Source: Takashimella koratensis (Eukaryota; Basidiomycota; Tremellomycetes; Trichosporonales; Tetragoniomycetaceae). From it: DNA of 64,000 bases. How positions within the stretch are numbered: position 1 is the stretch's first letter; the number at the start of each line of letters is the position of its first letter. The stretch covers positions 807,687-871,686 of the forward strand of contig BCKT01000014.1 in the NCBI GenBank assembly GCA_003116875.1, written 5' to 3'. The position numbers were made by a program, and so were the translations under genes. The notes beneath the pieces were generated by a model, which did not search any database, was not told where the DNA came from, and saw nothing but the letters and a program-made list of their open reading frames with translations. This document shows positions 47,653 through 59,907 of this stretch, one piece after another.

Positions 47653-48050
47653 GCTACGGGAAAGCCTCGACGACTGCGTCGTCTACCAGTGACCTCGATT
47701 GCTCTCTTTCTTTCTTCGGTCTCTCTCTCGTCCATTGCTTTACATAGAATCGTAGACTCGTCACTGCGGTGACCCACTGTCCAATCTTATACCAGCGTTT
47801 CAATAATCACCTAATTTTTTTCCCTATTCCTGCTGATCTACCTCCATCTTCATCCTAGGACAGGGGCTTAATCTTCTTAGCTGCCTTTGCCTCTTCGTAG
47901 TCGATCTACTCCTATGTGTTTCTGTGAATAGCTTTATTCTCAATGCATTGTCATGCCCATGTTTTGAATGGTTGTGTCGTTTCTCTCTACCATATGCACC
48001 TTCACCATTCTCTCAACCTCATTCCCCGCAACCACCGTTTTGTCCCATGT
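47653..48050. other. convergent 3' spacer, nothing recognised
   Basis: About 400 bp lie between the acyltransferase stop and the uS2m stop on the opposite strand. The stretch is T-rich and pyrimidine-rich (TCTCTTTCTTTCTTCGG), as expected for 3' ends. No coding signal was seen. Confidence 0.5.
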
Positions 48051-49389
48051 CTAGTGTTGAGCCGCCCGACCGGCTGCTTGTCGCCTGTGCTCCCCCGCGG
48101 CCCTCTTCCTCTTCTCCTCCTTGTTCGCCGCCTCCAACCTTGCCTTCCTTCCTTGCTGCCCAGCAATGCTCAGGGTCGCAGCAACCAGCTCGGCCGTGCG
48201 TACGCTCTCCATGTTCGCGGGGATAGGGTAGGTCACGATCCGTGGGTCAGTGTCGGTATCGATGATTCCGATGGTAGGGACGTTGCGGGCCGTGCATTCA
48301 CGGATCGCACCGAGATTTTCGGATGGGTTAAGGAAGATGACCAAGTCCGGGAGGTAGTACCCATCAAGCATAGGCCGCATCCCGAAGCTGCAAGCGTCAG
48401 CAATTGCCACGAGCTATGTCGTTACGAGGCGACACTTGGACGCAAGAGACGCCATAATCACAAGCCAACCGAGGCAAGGCGTTGTCTACTTACTAGGTCT
48501 CCGAGTTGGTCAATGTCCCCGGCATCCAATCCAATACCGCGAACCCGTTATCCTCCAATCTATCTTTTGCCTTGACAACCGCCTTACTGTGTGCCTCTCT
48601 CGTTCCAACAAACAAAACCACGCCGTCGGCACGCACGATATCGCGCGTCACTGCAGCTGCTCGTCGGAGGAGCGGGAGGGTCTGTTGCAGGTCGATAATA
48701 GACAGACCGGAACGATTACCGTAGACGTAAGGGGTGAAGGGGACGGAGAGGAGAGAGGTAGAATGACCCAGTGCGGCCCCAGACGCCATGAGTGTGGATA
48801 AGGAGGTCTCGGTAGGTCCAGAGCGGGTGCGAGAGGAAGATGGCATCGCAGACGGTGTTTGCTCGCCTGCGGTGTGTTAGCGAATAGACCAAATGAGGTA
48901 CGTGAAGCGGAGCAGGGTGGAACCAATAACGAAGATTGCGGATCAGCGCCGTTGAGAAAGAGAGTGAAGCAAAATTATCCCAGAGAACACTCACGAATCA
49001 AAGCTGCTCGACGCCTCCATTCCTTTGCCTCTGAGAGATTCCGCTTCCAGCTCTCCTCAAACGACTCGTTTGGCCTCGCCTGACCCTTCGCGCTGGTGCC
49101 CGGTGTCACAACCGAGCTCGTGGACGCAGCATTCGTCTGGCTGGAAGAAAAATTCTGGGTCGGTGGGGGTGGTGAGACAGATGTAAAGGCCGAAGAAGCA
49201 GCGGTCGATGACTCGGCTTCGAAAGAGACGTCTCGTGCGAGCGGAGTTGAAGACAATGATCGAGCGCCTGGACACGAGTCAGCACCAAGTAGGCGGTGAG
49301 AATGGCCGGAAAATTGGGGAGGGGGAGAAAGATAAGGACGTACCGTGCGAGCGGACGAGAGCGCGGACAGATGCTTGAGCTGGCTTCAT
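48051..49389 (-). CDS. MRP4: mitochondrial small-subunit ribosomal protein uS2m (Mrp4-like)
   Basis: The start ATG at 49387-49389 gives MKPAQASVRALVRSHG, spliced to ARSLSSTPLARDVSF, an Arg/Ser-rich mitochondrial presequence. A low-complexity Ser/Thr linker and an RPNESFEESWKRNLSEAKEW region precede the uS2 fold. That fold includes SLSTLMASGAALGHSTSLLS, PYVYGNRSGLSIIDLQQTLP and VVLFVGTREAHSKAVVKAKD. The next exon has FGMRPMLDGYYLPDLVIFLN, RNVPTIGIIDTDTDPRIVTY and PIPANMESVRTAELVAATLS, then a Lys/Arg/Ala-rich tail ending at 48051. Motifs GHST, GLSIID and the PxPAN(M/D) element are hallmark uS2 features. The cytosolic homologue RPSA lacks this presequence. It shares a 314-bp divergent promoter with VPS11. 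Confidence 0.92.
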
Positions 49390-49703
49390 GCTGGACTGAG
49401 TTATGAGGTTGTTGATGAGACTGAAGAGGATGTTGGTAGACATTGACACCAAAGTCGAAAAAATCAAAAATCGAGTTTCGGATTTGCTACCTTTCGCGTG
49501 CCTAATTCGGCGCCGCGCTCGCGGGCTGTTGTTCTTCCCGTGCCTAATCAAGTCCTATCTCTACAAGCCTAAATGCCCGGCCTCCGCCATGACCGCATCG
49601 TGTTGAGGTGCTGCATCGTTCATCCCCCTCTGCTCAACATCCGACCCATCCCCTAGCCCACCTCATCTCATTCGCAACACCTACCAACCACCGCACTCGC
49701 CAG
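49390..49703. promoter_or_regulatory. short divergent promoter between uS2m and VPS11
   Basis: The 314-bp spacer between oppositely oriented start codons must hold both promoters and 5' leaders. No clear TATA box was found. Confidence 0.45.
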
Positions 49704-52700
49704 ATGAGTGCCGACCCCTCTGCGGGCCCGTCCCGCCCTCCAGCCGGGAACGACCTCTCCGCACCCCAATGGCGTCAATTCACCTTCTTCGACCTTGACG
49801 AAGTCCTCGACGCAGACGACCTCTCTCTTCCCCCTCGATCTCTCCACTCTCTCCCTCCACCGGTCCTCATCACCCCTACCTCCCTCAACTCGCCACTTCC
49901 ACCCTCTCTCATTGTCTCGTCTGGCTCCCAAATCGGCGTGCTCGACAAACAGCTCAAACCGACTCGCAGCTTCAAATGGGAAGGCGGAAGGGTGACGGCC
50001 CTCGTCGAGGCGGGAGGACTGTTAGTCGCTGTAGGAGAGGAAGAAGGGGCAAGGTGGCCAGTGTTGAGGGTCTGGGATCTGAGTAAGGAAGAGAAGAGGA
50101 GAACAGGGGCCCTGAATGGACCTAGCGGCGGTGGACCAGTGTTGATGCGTAGCGTGAGGATTCAGCATGGGCAACGGCCACATCCAGTGAGTCAGGTTTC
50201 GTTGCTGCTAGAACACGAACCGGTTCTATTGTCCATGGGTTCTACTGACAGCCGCAGGTCTCGTGCATCGCTCTCACATCCAACCTCTCCCACCTCGCCA
50301 TCGGACTTGGTGACGGCACTGTCCTCCTCTACCGCCACCTCCTCCAATCCCTCACCACCTCTCCCACTGCACTCACTACTCTTCCCAAAGCGCGCGTGGT
50401 CCACGAATCACACGAACCCGTCACTGGTCTGGGTTTCCGAGAGCCCTCTCTCTCCAAATCTACTGCCAGTGCCACAGCGTCTAGCTCCAGTACCGGCCTC
50501 AGCTTGTTCGTCGTCACTACCAATCGGGTACTCTGTGCGCCCGTATCTGGCAAGGGCGGAGAGGCACGTACCGTCGACGAGCTCGGCTGCGGTCTCGGCT
50601 GTGCAGTCATCGACTCGGCTCGCCGTGAGATGGTTGTGGCGCGTGATGAAGCTGTCTACATGTACGGACCCGAGGGTCGCGGCGCTTGTTACGCTTACGA
50701 GGGTCCCAAATCCTCCATCGCGGTCTTTGGCCACAGCCTCGTCATCACCTCCCCACCGTTCATCCCCTCTGCCAGCTCGGCGTCTGCCACGGTCAGACAC
50801 TACGTCTCGAAGAACGGCGATAGCGCGACGGATATCGCCAAAGTCACCGTCTTTGACCTTCAGAACAAACTCGTCGCGTACTCGGGCACGTTCAAGGACG
50901 GCGTGCGGACAGTGTTCAGCCAGTGGGGCTCGATCTTTGTATACGGTGGGACGGGGAAACTGTCTCGGCTCGAAGAACACTCTACGTCGGCGAAACTCGA
51001 TGTCTTGTATAGACGGAATCTGTATACACTGGCTATCAGCCTTGCGAGGTCACAGGGTGTGGGAGAAGCAGGTGTCGCTGAGATTCATCGTCGATATGGA
51101 GATTACCTCTACGGCAAGGGCGATTTTGATGGCGCAATGGCGCAGTTTGTGAAAACTCTTGGGTCGCTCCAGCCAAGCTACGTGATCCGGAAGGTGAGTC
51201 ACAGATTATATCATGCACGCGTTGCATGTTGCTCACGATTATACAGTTTCTCGACGCGCAGCGGATACACAATCTCACAACTTACTTGCAAGAACTGCAC
51301 GCGCGCGGCTTGGCCAACCCAGACCACACCACCCTTCTGCTCAACTGTTACACGAAGACCTCGGACCGCGCTCGGCTCGACGCATTCATCAAGACTGAAG
51401 CTCGGCGATCGGACGACGATGAGCTCCCGTTCGACCTGGAGACGGCTATCCGAGTCTGTCGACAAGCAGGGTTTTTTGAGCATGCGACGTACCTCGCCAA
51501 AAAGTTTGGAAGGCACGAGGACTACCTCAGGATTCAGATTGAGGATGCAGCAGAATATGACGAGGCATTGAGGTATCTCCGATCTCTCGGACCGGAAGCT
51601 GTAAGTGAGGAGAGTGTGGAGGTGGCTGACCAGCCAGTGCGAGGAGAACCTGATACGCTACGGGCGCACGTTGTTGCAACATGAACCCGAGGCGACGACC
51701 GACCTGCTCATCGACCTGTGTTCGGGCAACCTTGGCGAAAAGGTGACGCACAAGGTCCACTCTCCTACATCCGGCGCGGCCGAACGTGCCAACGGTCCAA
51801 GCGGGTCCGGCCCCGCGGTCCTCTCGTATCTCGGATACAACCGTGTCACCGGCTTGCTGAACCGAGATGCGACAGTGGGAAGTGCTACCGCTTCTCCCGT
51901 GCTCAATGGCGACAAAGAGCAGACGCAGGTAAACGGTGGTGGTTCCCGTACGGGCTCGCGAATCAATACCGGAGAGACACCGCATGGGAAAGAGGCATCT
52001 ACCGAGGCGAACGGTATAAGCGGTCCATCCTACATCCCTCCTTCCCCTCGAGGCTTCTTTGCGCATTTCGTCGACCACCGCGACTTGTTTACCCACTTTC
52101 TTGAAGATGTCGCTCTGGCGCTTTGGGGTCAGAGAGTTGATCTTTCCACAACGCTAGCGACTTCGTCGTCAGCGACGCCACGAAAGGTCGACATGGACGA
52201 ACAGCCCGAGGCGGACACCGACCAGCGGGCAGTGTGGAACACGCTCCTCGAGCTGTACCTCTCTTCCGCGACCGGCAACAATGGCGTCGAGAGTAGCGAT
52301 CTTAATCGGATCAAGTGGGGTCGAGACCGTGCGCTAGCACTCTTAATCTCTGACGACATCCCTTACGACCCGATGCACGCGCTCCTCCTATGCTCGACGA
52401 GCGGGTTCACCGATGGTCTCGTGATGCTCTGGCAGTTGATGGGGATGTACGAAGAGGTTATCCGATTTTGGATCGCACGCGACCGCGACGACGTCACTGG
52501 GTCCAACACCAATGGCTCTACTCCCTCCGCAGCCGAGGAGATCATGCGCCACCTCGAGACGTACGGATCAATGCATAGGCACCTGTACCCGCTGGTGCTC
52601 AGGCATATCACGTCGTCGCCTGCTGTACTGGCGAGGCATGAGAAGGATCTTCCAAGGCTGTTGGAGAAGATTGATGAAGAGAGGATCATGCCACCATTGG

Positions 52701-53359
52701 CGGTCGTCCAGCTCCTCAGTAGGAATGGGGTGGCAAGTGTTGGTGCTGTCAAGGAATGGCTGAGAGCGAAAGTGGTTGAATCGGCAGCAGAAGTCGAGTC
52801 GGTGAGTCAAAGTTGCTGTAACATTTTACCATTCCAGCTTGAGCCTCTTCCTATCGAATAGAGGAGAGAGGTCGCCAGTAGATTAGTACTGATGACTCGT
52901 CCAGGACAAGACACTCGTCGAGTCGTACCGCTCCGAAACAGCGGCGAAGCGGAAACAAATCATTGACCTTGCCAATCCCGCTCAACCCGAGGTGTTCCAG
53001 GTCACTCGTTGCGCTGCGTGTAACGGCCAGCTTGACCTGCCTAGTGTCCACTTTATGTGCAAGCACAGCTACCATCAAAGGTACGTTGGACCACATCTCA
53101 ACGCCTGTTCCCATCATGCTAAAGGTAGATCGCTGACTTTTATGTTTCGTCCTTCAGGTGCTTGTCCGATTCTGAACCCGAGTGTATTCTTTGTGCGAGA
53201 CAACATTCGGTCGTTCGTGAGATTCGACGAAACCAAACTCGTCTCGCGGATAGGCACGATCTATTCTTGCAAGAGGTACATGAAGCAGACGACGGGTTTG
53301 CTGTTGTAGCTGGTGCGTTTGGGCGCGGGTTGTTTGAGAAGGGCGTCAAGGAGGCATGA
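49704..53359 (+). CDS. VPS11: vacuolar sorting protein Vps11 (Pep5) with C-terminal RING finger
   Basis: Vps11 is a core subunit of the HOPS and CORVET tethering complexes that drive fusion at endosomes and vacuoles. The start is MSADPSAGPSRPPAG at ATG 49704, then QWRQFTFFDLDEV. The N-terminal beta-propeller includes LPPSLIVSSGSQIGVLDKQL, HPV|SCIALTSNLSHLAIGLGD and GTVLLYRHLLQ. The alpha-solenoid contains FSQWGSIFVYGGTGKLSRLE, RNLYTLAISLARSQGV, YGDYLYGKGDFDGAMAQFVK and RQAGFFEHATYLAKKFGRHE. A Gly/Ser/Asn-rich insertion of about 60 residues lies near 51.8-52.0 kb. The last exons have a RING-H2 domain (CAACNGQLDLPSVHFMCKHS, YHQR, then CLSDSEPECILCARQH) and end RGLFEKGVKEA. About eight introns interrupt the gene; total length is near 1,100 residues. 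In-frame ATGs upstream are less likely because the conserved N-terminus starts here. Confidence 0.94.
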
Positions 53360-53679
53360 ATGGGGTAGGATGAATGACGTGCGCGAGAGAAGGAGGAGCA
53401 GGGTTCATTGAGTTGCAGTGGGACAGACGGCCAGAGAAGAGAAGTGAGGATGTATTGGAAATTTACATAGCATGGGCGCCAGATACATGAAGAGGAAATA
53501 GGAGTTTGTTCTGAAGCCCAGAGAGTTGGTTCAGATATCGAATGTCTCGTTTACGAACACTACCAGAGATGATATAGTACATTGCCTTCTTGCCCCCTCC
53601 AGTAAATTGCATCGGCACAACCAATCATCTGAACGAACCTAACGACCGCCTCATGACCAAATACTGTCGCTGTGTACTT
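53360..53679. other. convergent 3' spacer, nothing recognised
   Basis: About 320 bp lie between the stops of VPS11 (plus) and BET4 (minus). The sequence is A-rich and purine-rich downstream of VPS11, and no coding signal was seen. Confidence 0.5.
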
Positions 53680-55550
53680 TTACGCACTTGTTGACCGCCC
53701 CACCTCGGCCGCTATGTTCGTCAGTCACGGTCCTCGTCCATCTTTCCCTCGGTGGAATCACGCGTAACTTACCTAAATCTCTGTACCGGTTCTTCCTGAA
53801 CGAATCCAACTTCTCAAGCTTATCGTACATTGCCTTCCCCTCTGCTCGCAGTTTCCCGACTTTTGCCGAATCCTCACCTGATGCGGAGAGGATGTGTGCC
53901 AAGAGGAGGGTGTACATTGCCAATGCGTTCATGCACCCTATCAAACGTGTCAGTTAGGAATCCCCGTTCTCAACGGAATGGGGTATTGAAATGAGAACGA
54001 TACTCACACTTCGAGTCGGGTTCGGCATCGTGGAGTTCTCGGATAGACGCGAGTTCCCTCTGCAATACCTCGGTCGAGGGTTCTGTACAACGGGTGCCAG
54101 GTCAGCTCAAGGGCTTTCGTCCATGATCCGTGTAGCTTATTTGACTGACCTGTACCGATGAGCCAGCGGTGGTACAGCCACCCCGAGGAATCTCCTGGGT
54201 CTGTCCACAGCGCCTGTGTCACGAGCTCAAACTCTGTCAACCCAATATATCAGCTCTGCGTTCATCTTTCTCACGACCTCGTCACGTCCTGTCGTCCACG
54301 GCCACGGCCACGAAAAAAACCACGCAAATCCAACCCTCCTCACCTTTATCCTTCTGCTTGGCCAACTCGGCCCCGTCCAGCCCCGCCCAAGTACTTCCTA
54401 GGATCTTGGTTCGGTAATGCCATGCTGAGAAGTTGGAGAAACTCGCTTCAATTTTCTTGGTCGTATACCGGAGTTCGTCGGTGGATGATCTCGGTGGTTT
54501 GAAAGATTCAGGCAAAGAAGCGAGGACGTATCGTCTGTAGTCCCATGCGTGGACTAGTGAGGACACATGGCGATAGTTTGTCAGCCACCATCCACAGGTT
54601 GTCCATGATCTGCTCGGCGAACTGTCTAAGCCTGTCTGCAGTGAGAACTTACAGTTCCTAGCGTCGGCCTCCAACATCTTCTCATCCAACCCCAGTTCCG
54701 TCCTCCACACCTCATTCTTCCAACCTTCCGCACCTTCGCTCCCAGGCTCACCAGGACCGGTCGGGATACGCTCAAGGCACCACTTGCGGTGCGTCCATAT
54801 CCAGTAGACTTTGGGGTGGATACGAAGGTAAGAGATGGTGAGTTTGAGTTCGGAGGCGAGGAGGGCGAAGAGTTCCTCGGGGGTGCTGAAGGGGGTTAGT
54901 ATAGCCTCGGATAAATGAAGGGGATCAGGATGGTAGTTCGGGAGAGTAGGTGAGGAAGAACGAGAGGTGAGAGGTAAACGGGGGGGGGGGGGGAGGGAGA
55001 GGTCGTGTGGGTAATCAGGGGTAGACTTACGCCGAGGGAAAGAGACCGTTGGTCAAGATATCTCGACGATAGTTCCATACCGTGTAAAACTCGGGATTGA
55101 GGTCGAGTAGCTCATTGGTCTTTCCTAGCGCTTCCATCGTATACACCTTGTCCTTTTTCTGTTGGGCAAGCAGTCAGCGCTCTTACCCGCCTAGCTCATG
55201 CTACATCACCCCGTAGTTGAGTCTTCCACCGAACTCGACCGAGCTTGTCGTCTAGCTTCCCAACCCCTCTCCGCTCTCCGCTCTCTGACCCCCAAAGTCT
55301 CCCTTGCGCCTAGCTCATAGTCTGTATCACTTACCAGAGCCAGGACGTCCGTTCGGAGCGCGGTGTACGATTGAACTTTTGTCAACTCCTTGAGCCGTTT
55401 CGCCTCGGCCGCTTCAGGCGAGATACGTGTTCGTTTCACGCCGTGCTACATCGGATCAGAACGAGCAGCAGCGCGACGTATGTGCTAAGGTCTACACAGC
55501 TGAGAAGGGAGAGCGCAGTGATAGGAAACGAGGGACTGAGGACGTACCAT
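53680..55550 (-). CDS. BET4: Rab geranylgeranyltransferase alpha subunit
   Basis: With the beta subunit (Bet2) and an escort protein, this enzyme attaches geranylgeranyl groups to the C-terminal cysteines of Rab GTPases. Exon 1 contributes only the start codon ATG (55548-55550) before a GTACGT donor; exon 2 begins at 55445 (HGVKRTRISPEAAEAKRLKE). Five prenyltransferase alpha repeats can be read: FYTVWNYRRDIL, VYWIWTHRKWCLE, FHAWDYRRYVL (joined across an intron), FSAWHYRTKIL and SSGWLYHRWLI. The last exons give MNALAMYTLLLAHILSA, YDKLEKLDSFRKNRYRDL and AAEVGRSTSA, with TAA at 53680-53682. No LRR extension is present, as in yeast. Several introns are unusually long for this window; one includes a 13-base poly-G near 54.98 kb. 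Confidence 0.93.
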
Positions 55551-55757
55551 GGTTGACTCGTTGGTAGTGTTCCGAGGGGACGATGACGATGGTGTGGAAG
55601 CTCAACGGACCGGCGAATTGAATGATTTTGTCAATAAATTTCAGTCGACAATCAAGAGAATCTTGACTTTGTCCATTCACTCATCCACCTCCTCCATTCG
55701 ACTCTGAGCCCACCCTCTCATTCTATTGCCTCGTATCGTTGGTAATATCGTTTCAAC
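55551..55757. promoter_or_regulatory. short divergent promoter between BET4 and the WBP4-like gene
   Basis: Only 207 bp separate the two start codons, so the promoters must overlap. No TATA box was seen. Confidence 0.45.
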
Positions 55758-57109
55758 ATGGCAGAGTGAGTCTGGTTCTGTTCGCTCTCTCTTAGCTTTG
55801 GCAGCGTTGATATCGCTCTTGCCGCCATTACCCCTTGCTGACCGTAACCTCTTGCAGATACTGGGTATCAAAGAAGCAGTATTGGTGCAAGTACTGCAAC
55901 ATCTGGGTCCGCGATGATGCTCCTGTGAGTCGACGGGACACCCCCACGAGCCCATCTGCTCCTCCTATCTTCTAAAGCAGCCATCGATGGCCTGGTGTTG
56001 ATTGCCCCTCTAACCATTGTAGTCTCGCCGCCTCCATGAAACCGGTCTCAAGCACCAGGGATCCAAGGAGCGGTTTATCCGCGACCTTTACAAGACGGGT
56101 AACATGGCCAAGCGTGAGAAAGAGGAGTCTGCGCGAGAAATGGCCCGAATCGAGGCGGTAAGTACCGTTGCGTTGGTCTCACCCTTGTCCAAACAACCTG
56201 TCCCATGGCCTTCGCTGACTATGATTGCACACTCTACAGGCCGCAGCACGCTCGCATGCCGCAGATCTCCGTTCTCACGGAGTCACAGGAACGGCTGCGC
56301 AAGCTCCTCGTCTCCACTCTTCTGCGTTCGCGAAGCAGCCCTCGGCTTCGTCCTCCAAGTCACAAGGCGACAAGTGGTCCAACTACTCTACAGCTGAACA
56401 ACTCGGTCTAGCCGAATCGGAGGAAACCACCACCGAGTCATCTTACGAGATCGAGCAGATGGTTCGTGGTCGCACAACCGCCGTCGGAAAGTGGGAAGAA
56501 GTCCCGGATCCTAGCGCCGGTGGGAGCGGGAGTGGTGGAGCGGGCTGGACGGGTCCAGTTGGGCGAGTGGGGACGGAGGAAGAGGAAGAGAGTGAGAATT
56601 GGAAATTGGGACATGGGCAAAAAGTTGGGAACGGGAAACGAGCGGTAAGGGATGTGTACGATGACGATGATTGGGATCCCGCGGCGGCATTGGGTGCGGT
56701 CAGGGCAAAATTGGGGAAAGCGGAGGGCGGGGCCGGGGCGGCCAAGGGTGATCTGGATGATGGGAAGGGGTTGAAGAGGGAAGGGTGGTCCGGAAAGCTC
56801 GAGTTGGGATTACCACGGAAGGTGGGGACGAGTGGAGAGGGTGAGAAAGGGAGTGAGTCGGTGAAGAAAGAAGCAGAAGCAGAGCTCAAGAATGAGCGAG
56901 ACGTGGAGAGCGAAGAGCCTAAGGCGGTAGTCGGGGCAGACGTCAAGCCCGACTTGGGCTCGGAGCAACCAGGCAGCGAGAGTAAAGACCTGGTCACGAA
57001 CCAGACGAATGGGGCGTCGCTTGAGGGTGAAGCGGAGGTGAAGGAAGAGACAGCGGGGTCTAGCTTATTTAAGAAGCGGCGACCACCGCCTGGGGGTAGG
57101 AAGAAGTGA
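55758..57109 (+). CDS. U1-type zinc-finger protein, WBP4/FBP21-like splicing factor
   Basis: Exon 1 codes ATG GCA GA (55758-55765) and is spliced to 55858. Joined, the start reads MAEYWVSKKQYWCKYCNIWV and continues RDDAPSRRLHETGLKHQGSK. This is a matrin/U1-type C2H2 zinc finger (C-x-x-C, then H-x5-H, in CKYCNIWVRDDAPSRRLHET and GLKH). A Lys/Glu-rich helix follows (RFIRDLYKTGNMAKREKEES, AREMARIEA). The long C-terminal region is Gly/Glu/Lys-rich with YDDDDWDPAAALGAVRAKL and ends SLFKKRRPPPGGRKK. The zinc finger, charged helix and basic tail resemble WBP4/FBP21, a spliceosomal B-complex protein, but no WW domain is visible, so the name is by similarity of the N-terminus. It ends 184 bp from the convergent SAS10 gene. 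Confidence 0.8.
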
Positions 57110-57293
57110 TCGTTAGGTCTAAAGCAGGTGGCGATTTTGTAGATAACGCACGCATGCCCCACTAGCCCATTCTTGTCGGCGCCCCCTCTCCTGATGTCTG
57201 ACAACACCACGATCGCTGTTCCTATATCAAGCTGCAATACGTTGTCCACAACACCACCCCATGCATCCAGATACATAACCGCCCTGCCCCCAT

Positions 57294-59907
57294 CTAAAAC
57301 TTTCTCGACTTGACGACTCTGGAAATACCAGTCTTCTCACCGCCATAGCTACCCGACAACGCTGCTTGACCACCCTTGAAGACAGCACGTTGCGACCCAA
57401 CCTTCTGCTTGGCCTTTTCGTATGCTTGACGTTTCTTAACACGTGGGTTCCGGCCAGCTTTGGATCGGCGTGGGGTGAGACCACGGTTCTTCTCGATGGC
57501 GCGAGTGAGAGCACGAGGACCTTCAGATGTCTCTTCGGTGAAGCTGGCACTGAGGAACGGTGTCAGCAACATGATCAGATATGACGTGGACGAGATCTTT
57601 GATGAAGATTTCTTGTCAACTCACAACTTGTCTGCCTGGCGAGCGGCGTGGGCATCCTCCCTTGCCGCTTGTTTATCCGTCTTCCTCCTCTTGACCAACT
57701 CATAATATCCTTCGGCATCACCATCCCCATCTTCACCCCCACCTTCATCCATATCCAAATCATCATCCCCTCTGACCTCTCTTGCGCGCTTCCTATCCTT
57801 CTCGGTCCACTCGCTCCCATCCAGATCCTCGCCCTCGCCCGCATCGTTGGCGGCGGAATTTCGACGAAGCGCCGCATCGCGCGCAGCTTGTCGGTCGCGT
57901 CGAGGGACATCGTCGTCCCCGCCCATCTTACGGTCTCGGGCCGCCGCACGACGAGCGGATGTAGCTGCGATTTTGGACGTGTGGAAGCGGAGAGATCGTT
58001 TACGTTGGTCTTTGTCCACGGCATCGGCTTCGGTAAGCGCCGTAGGGTCGCCAAGGAGGTCGTTGTCGGAATGGTCGTAGCTGTTGATCCCGGATTTGGC
58101 CTTTTTGCTCTTCGGGACGAATGAAGGTTCGGCGAGCGGCGTGAACGATCCCGCAGCAGAAGAAGGAACATCGTCGTTGTCGTCGCCGTTTACCACGGGC
58201 TTGCTCTTCTTCTTTCTGCCGTCCTTGACCTTCTTGGTCTTCTCCTTCTTCTCCTTGTTCGCCTTGGGCTTCTTTACCTCGACTCCCTGAGCCTTGAGGT
58301 ACGCGGCAATATCCTCATTCTGCTCGGCGTCAGCCAAGAGGTCGGCGAGCTCGTCATCCTCCAACCCGGCCTGCTGCCACAAGTCATCCCCATCCTCTTC
58401 CTCATCCATCTCAGCTCCATCCTCCTCGTCCTCATCCTCGTCTGGAAGGCCCAGGCCGGATGCCTGATTGGTCATCGCCAACAACTCGCGTTTCGCCTGC
58501 ATCAATGACTGGATTTCATCTTCGTCTCCGTCCTCGAGACCCAACAGACCTGACCGGTCGAACAGTTCAGGTCCCTTATCCGATACCGAGCTTGCGGCAA
58601 AGTTCAGGTCCTCGAGTGCAGTTACAGCTTGCTTGAGATGGAGGAGGCGTAGCGTAATCGGATGGTTACTCAAGTTTGGTCGGGTGTCGGCTGGCAACGC
58701 TGCGAGGTGAACATAGAACGCAAGCGTCGTCGCGTATGTCAAGAGAGTCTCTGTAGTCTTTCAGTCAGCTCCAATCTTGTCAATCACGCCTTCTAGGCAG
58801 GCGTTGGTCTAGACTAGAGACTGCACTTACGGTAATGCAGCCAGCCCAAACCCTTATGAAGGGACTCATGGCCCTCTTTCTCTGCACTCATCTTGGCGAT
58901 CCCCTTGGCCGTCTTCTTGAGTCGGTGAACGACGAGGGGGAGGTCTCGAGCCAGAGCGAGGCGGATGGGATCGTGCGCCTCCATGTGACGTATAAGAGTC
59001 GCGGGGTCGGTTGTCTCGGGTGCAGGGGGTGGTGGAGGTGGTGCTGCAGCCTCGGTTTCGATGTCCCTAGCAGTCGTTAGCAAAGGACAACATGGAAGGA
59101 CTAAATTCTTCGGGATAGAATGTTCCAAGATTCACTCACAGGATAGCCTGATCAGCTTCCACGACACCGTAGTCGTCCGCTGACAGTCCCTCCCTTGATC
59201 GCTTCTGCAACCTCTGCACCTCCTTCTCCTCCAAATCCCTCTCCTCTTCTCGTTTCTCGTCATAATCCCCTTCTCTCTCTTTCTCCCTCCTCGTCGAAGG
59301 TCGGGAATAATATTGCCTCCCCCACCCTTCCTCGTCCTCATCGTCCTCATCCTCGTCCCCTTCTTCATCATCCTCCTCTTCGTCTTCGTCCGAATCAACC
59401 TCGCTCTTGCCGTACCTCCCCCGAGTCGAGAGATCGGGCTTGGCCTGCTGTTTCCGTTGCTTAGGAGCAACGATCTCCTCTTCATCCTCCCAGTCGTCCT
59501 CGTCTTCGTCTTCATCGTCTTTCGCCGGCCTGCGTCGACTGGCAGATGGAAGAGCCATGACTTCCTCGCCAACGTCGCCGTTCACATCGTCATCGTCTGA
59601 TTCGTTTTGGGGGTTGAACATGATCTGGTCTCGCTTGAACATGACTGCGGTTTGGTCAGCTGAGCCTGTTGTCCTAAAATCATGCTGCAGCAGCGGATAT
59701 AAAAGTCTTCTTTCTTTTACTCCTCTCAAAGCATCGCAGCCTCAACCCCTACTCACAATCATCAACCCCGCCCTCCTCGATCGTATCCTCATACTCGTTG
59801 ATGCGATTAATACGCGACCCCGGAGCTCCTTTCGCTTTTGACGAGCCGCCATCTGATCGCTTTCCCGACGGTTTACCGCCGGATGACCTCGAGCGCTTCC
59901 CTGGCAT
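57294..59907 (-). CDS. SAS10: SAS10/UTP3, small-subunit processome component
   Basis: Sas10/Utp3 is a nucleolar protein of the U3 snoRNP small-subunit processome, needed for 18S rRNA maturation. The start ATG at 59905-59907 gives MPGKRSRSSGGKPSGKRSDG, then INRINEYEDTIEEGGVDD joined to FMFKRDQIMFNPQ. Long acidic runs follow (DEDEDEDDWEDEEEIVAP and others). The Sas10/Utp3/C1D (Thp2) domain includes HDPIRLALARDLPLVVHRLK, KGHESLHKGLGWLHYR-type sequence and TLLTYATTLAFYVHLAALPA. The conserved Sas10 C-terminal domain is RALTRAIEKNRGLTPRRSKA, GRNPRVKKRQAYEKAKQKVG, QAALSGSYGGEKTGISR and VVKSRKF, ending at 57294. Four or five short introns interrupt it. About 750 residues is within the family range. 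Confidence 0.95.
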
